Origin: JAJZMA01 sp021850405
GTDB taxonomy: Bacteria > Chloroflexota > Dormibacteria > Aeolococcales > Aeolococcaceae
DNA length: 64,000 bases
Direction: 5' to 3'
NCBI GenBank assembly: GCA_027365835.1
Contig: DAHXLU010000103.1
Span: 1-64,000, forward strand
The notes beneath the pieces were generated by a model. That model ran no database searches. It was not told where the DNA came from and worked only from the letters and a program-made list of their open reading frames with translations. Position numbers and translations under genes: made by a program. Every line of letters starts with the position of its first letter. The first letter of the stretch is position 1. Shown here piece after piece: positions 61,267-64,000 of the stretch.

Positions 61267-62151
61267 CTAGCTGACGCCAGCTGCCTGTGGGGCTCGGGAG
61301 GAGCTGTATTCATAGAATCCCTTGCCGCTCTTTCTTCCCAGCTGTCCTGCTGCCACCATCCTTTTCAGAAGCGGAGGAGGTGCATATTCTGGCTGTCCAT
61401 ATTCCTTGTGCAGGGCCTCGCACACCATGAGTGTGGTGTCCAGTCCAATGTAGTCCAGAAGCTCCATCGGTCCCATTGGGTGTCCACAGCCCAGCTTCAT
61501 CCCGGTATCGATGTCCTCACGTGAGGCAAAGCCGGACTCAAACATCCGTATGGCGTTGGTGAGATAGGGCAGGAGAAGCAGGTTGACGATAAATCCACCA
61601 CGGTCCTGGGCGATGATGGCTTCCTTTTCCAGCAGTTTTCCAAATGCCAGGGCGTCGTCCATGGTCTCCTGGCTTGTAACTATGCTGCGCACTACCTCGA
61701 GCAGCTTCATCACCGGGGCCGGGTTGAAAAAGTGGAGCCCAACGACCCGGTCTGGCCTGCTGGTTGCTGCTGCAATTTCAATCAGGGGAAGGGCAGATGT
61801 GTTGGAGGCAAGCAGTGCATGGGCTGGCACGATCCGGTCCAGTCTGGAAAATAGCTGGACCTTCTGCTCCAGGTTCTCTACTACCGCCTCTACCACCACA
61901 TCACATCTGGAGAACTGCTCCAGTTCCAGGGTGAATGAGATCCGCTCCAGGGTGCTTTCTGCCTCAGCCGCTGACAGCTTCCCGGCATCTTTTGCCCGGC
62001 CAAGACTTTTTTCGATCCTGCGTTTTCCTGCCTCTAGTGGAGCCTCACCGATATCAAACACAAGCGTGGAAAGGCCATGGCGGGCACATACCTCCGCGAT
62101 GCCTGAACCCATGATGCCCGCACCCAGTACTCCTACGGTTTTAAACTGCAT
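61267..62151 (-). CDS. 3-hydroxybutyryl-CoA / 3-hydroxyacyl-CoA dehydrogenase
   Basis: NAD-dependent oxidation of 3-hydroxyacyl-CoA, as in beta-oxidation or butyrate metabolism. VGVLGAGIMGSGIAEV is the Rossmann motif, then ASNTSALPL with the catalytic Ser, VVGLHFFNPAPVMKLLEVV with the catalytic His, and DRGGFIVNLLLLPYLTNAIRM with the Asn. The C-terminal domain ends GRKSGKGFYEYSS. At 294 aa the length is typical of Hbd/PaaH. ATG 62151 has GGAGG about 8 bases upstream. Confidence 0.95.
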   Translation of the reverse strand: MQFKTVGVLGAGIMGSGIAEVCARHGLSTLVFDIGEAPLEAGKRRIEKSLGRAKDAGKLSAAEAESTLERISFTLELEQFSRCDVVVEAVVENLEQKVQLFSRLDRIVPAHALLASNTSALPLIEIAAATSRPDRVVGLHFFNPAPVMKLLEVVRSIVTSQETMDDALAFGKLLEKEAIIAQDRGGFIVNLLLLPYLTNAIRMFESGFASREDIDTGMKLGCGHPMGPMELLDYIGLDTTLMVCEALHKEYGQPEYAPPPLLKRMVAAGQLGRKSGKGFYEYSSSRAPQAAGVS

Positions 62152-62281
62152 GATTTATCCTCCATCCACCTGCTGACTGTGAGGCTGTTCCAACGCCCTC
62201 GCCATGGTTTGAAGGCTGACGTGGGTGGCTCCAGTCCACGGGAGACCGCCTCTGCCAGCGCCTTGCCTATATCATGGCGTT

Positions 62282-62641
62282 ATGGGAAGGACGCTTGCAC
62301 TCCTGTCTTCCGACCTGCTTATGGGCAGCCGTGTCGCTGCTGCCGCGGGCCGTTTTTCGGGGCGGATGGTTCCATTCGGGGAAAGGCTCGACGACACCGT
62401 CGTGGTCGTGGACCTCAACCCGATCCGTGGCAAGGATAGCGCAGACGAGATGCTTGATATGATCCGGAAGATTCGCTCGAGAGAGCCCGAAGCAGTGGTC
62501 ATTGGCTTTTGTGGCCACGACGAAAAGATGCTCCGGATCGCAGCGATGGAGGCGGGGGCTGACCAGGTGGTAACCAACGGTGGCCTGGCGGATGCGGTTG
62601 CAAGGCTGCTCAGTCAGGAGCCAGGGATGCCTTCCCAGTGA
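62282..62641 (+). CDS. receiver-like (CheY-fold) protein, atypical
   Basis: 119 aa from ATG 62282: TLALLSSDLLMGSRVAAAAGRF, then VVVVDLNPIRGKDSADEMLDMIRKIR with the Asp where a phosphoacceptor would be, VVIGFCGHDEKMLRIAAMEAGADQVVTNGGLADAVARLL. The overall pattern is a receiver fold, but the first acidic pair is reduced and the conserved Lys before the last helix (vtKP) is replaced by VTNGG. It overlaps the amidohydrolase start by 4 bases (GTGA). It may be a pseudo-receiver regulating its neighbour. Confidence 0.65.
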   Translation: MGRTLALLSSDLLMGSRVAAAAGRFSGRMVPFGERLDDTVVVVDLNPIRGKDSADEMLDMIRKIRSREPEAVVIGFCGHDEKMLRIAAMEAGADQVVTNGGLADAVARLLSQEPGMPSQ

Positions 62642-63795
62642 GTAGTGGTGCAGCTGGGCCGCTCCTGCTGGAAGAGCGCCGCTGGTTTCATGCCCATCCG
62701 TCTCTTTCCGGGGAGGAGGGGCCAGTTGCTGCGCAGATAGCCCACCTGCTCGCAGAGGCTGGCATTCGTGCGCGACTGGTCCTGGATGGAAGGGGGGTCA
62801 TCGCGGAGCTGGAGGGTGGTATGCCCGGTCCACGTGTCATGTACCGGGCTGATATAGACGCCCTGCCTGTCACAGAGGAGGGATCCTGGGAGTGGCGGTC
62901 GGTCGAGGAGGGCAGGATGCATGCCTGTGGTCATGACTGCCACATCGCCATCGCACTGGAGCTGGCACGCAGGCTGGCTGCCCAGCGTCCCTGGCCGGGG
63001 GCTGTCCGGTTCTGTTTCCAGCCAGGTGAGGAGACTGCCTCCGGAGCGCTTCCCATGATTGAGGCAGGGGTGCTTGAACAGGTCGATTATGCCCTTGGCG
63101 TCCATGTCTGGTCGCTGCTGCAGGCTTGCCACATAGGGGTTGCTCCTGGCCCCCTCTTTGGGAGTGCGGACGAATTCTCCATAACTCTCCTGGGGCGGGG
63201 TGGACACGGTGGAATGCCGCACCTGTCAGTAGACCCGGTCCCGGTTGCAGCCCTGCTGATTGTGGCGCTCCAGGGGCTCATCAGCCGGGAGACATCCCCT
63301 CTTGGAGTAGGGGTAATCACTATCGGGAAGATACAGGGTGGGTCAGCCAACAATGTAATAGCTGATGCAGTAGAGCTTGCTGGCACGGTGCGTGCAATTA
63401 CTCCAGGGGACCGGGAGCGACTGGTTGGCAGGGTCGAGGAGGTTGCACGTGCAATTGCAGCAACCTATGGTGCAACAGCGCACTTTGAGCGCAAGCATGG
63501 GACGCCTCCTGTCGTTTCAGACAATGCGGTCACCCAGGTGGTCGAGGAGGTTGCCAGCGCCATTCCCGGAGTAACTGTGGAGCGGGTACCGCCGGTGACA
63601 GTCGCCGATGACATGGCGTGCTATCTGGAGAAGGTGCCGGGCTGCTACTTTCTGGTTGGTGTGGGTCCAGAGGATCTTGCCACGGCAGTCCCGCACCATA
63701 GCGCCCGGTTCTTTGTGAATGAAGATGGGCTCCTGCCCGGAGTGGCCGTGGTGGAGGCTGCTGTGCGGCGCCTACTCGAGCAGGGTACCCGTTAG
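62638..63795 (+). CDS. M20D-family amidohydrolase
   Basis: 385 aa, GTG start coupled to the previous gene. Seen: RRWFHAHPSLSGEE, MYRADIDALPVTE, HACGHDCHIAIAL with the metal-binding Cys and His, FQPGEETASGA with the catalytic Glu pair, LGVHVW with His, the dimerisation domain (GHGGMPHLSVDP), and SARFFVNEDGLLPG near the end. Resembles aminoacylase/hippurate hydrolase and N-acyl-diaminopimelate deacetylase. Substrate cannot be told from sequence. Confidence 0.94.
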   Translation: MSSGAAGPLLLEERRWFHAHPSLSGEEGPVAAQIAHLLAEAGIRARLVLDGRGVIAELEGGMPGPRVMYRADIDALPVTEEGSWEWRSVEEGRMHACGHDCHIAIALELARRLAAQRPWPGAVRFCFQPGEETASGALPMIEAGVLEQVDYALGVHVWSLLQACHIGVAPGPLFGSADEFSITLLGRGGHGGMPHLSVDPVPVAALLIVALQGLISRETSPLGVGVITIGKIQGGSANNVIADAVELAGTVRAITPGDRERLVGRVEEVARAIAATYGATAHFERKHGTPPVVSDNAVTQVVEEVASAIPGVTVERVPPVTVADDMACYLEKVPGCYFLVGVGPEDLATAVPHHSARFFVNEDGLLPGVAVVEAAVRRLLEQGTR

Positions 63796-63992
63796 TGCTC
63801 ACCCTGCTCCCTGCTGATTGCTGGTCCTGTGCTCCAGGAATGCCACTCTCCCTTGTCCTGAAAGGTAAATGTCCGGGACCGGCCCTGCCGGCACTGCAGT
63901 TGACAACCGGCTGGTCTGGAGAGGGCGGTAGCTTCGGGTGCCGACGGTGTTGAGCGTGCAGATATTGCAGATATCGCAGCGGAAGGAGAGAC

Positions 63993-64000
63993 ATGGACGG
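63993..64000 (+). CDS. start of a gene cut by the right edge
   Basis: ATG at 63993 is preceded by GGAAGGAGAG (spacing about 2-6), a good ribosome binding site. Only ATGGACGG is visible. No product can be inferred. Confidence 0.4.

Overview
The window is a dense, GC-rich bacterial chromosome segment with no rRNA, CRISPR array, insertion sequence or prophage that I can see. It carries mostly housekeeping genes in short operons, often with 4-base start/stop overlaps. Several traits point to a monoderm-type Terrabacteria lineage (Chloroflexota/Dormibacterota-like or Actinomycetota-like): a CIRCE-controlled groESL, a MurA with Asp instead of the catalytic Cys, a MarP-like CvpA-trypsin protease, DUF4232 proteins, an ESX-type (EspI-like) MinD ATPase, and a recurring [T/C]ANNNT box exactly 6 bases before ATG that suggests leaderless mRNAs. 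I cannot name the species from sequence alone.

Layout. 0-2.4 kb: an edge-truncated gene, a hypothetical gene and class I fructose-bisphosphate aldolase (fbaB), all on minus. 2.5-11.5 kb: an envelope block with murA, a degenerate MreB-like gene, the c-di-AMP pair cdaA-cdaR, glmS, an AcpS-NnrD fusion and alr. 11.6-14.6 kb: an MFS transporter, an SRPBCC protein and a VOC protein. 14.9-17.8 kb: tsaE-tsaB-rimI-tsaD for tRNA t6A modification. 18-22.5 kb: two unknown genes, then CIRCE-groES-terminator-groEL-amidohydrolase. 22.8-27.1 kb: pcrA-ligA for DNA repair. 27.1-28.9 kb: a DHA2 efflux pump behind a palindrome-rich leader.

28.9-34.7 kb, all minus: an aldo/keto reductase, then a compact flavin electron-transfer module (anchored FMN-binding protein, ApbE, RnfD/NqrB-like membrane domain fused to an NAD-linked flavin reductase), and a GH13 glucosidase. 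35-38.4 kb: a MinD/EspI-like ATPase and an ABC-2 exporter. 38.6-41.1 kb: uvrC overlapping a stand-alone RapZ C-terminal domain. 41.4-43.4 kb: small secreted or anchored DUF4232-type genes. 43.8-48.9 kb: gap-pgk-tpiA-gpmI-secG and tRNA-Leu(CAG), a lower-glycolysis operon that complements fbaB at the left end.

49.4-55.6 kb is the accessory stretch: a small membrane protein, a membrane protein with a (PQ)n tract encoded by 13 GGGGCT units, the MarP-like protease, a frameshifted DUF1697 gene, a 12-G homopolymer, and two tandem paralogous membrane proteins, one of which carries the N-terminal helical hairpin in three copies instead of one, then tRNA-Pro(TGG). 56-64 kb: upp, a polysaccharide flippase, a HAD phosphatase, an acyl-CoA thioesterase, small membrane/YtxH/DUF6941 genes, 3-hydroxyacyl-CoA dehydrogenase, a receiver-like protein coupled to an M20 amidohydrolase, and the start of a further gene at the right edge.
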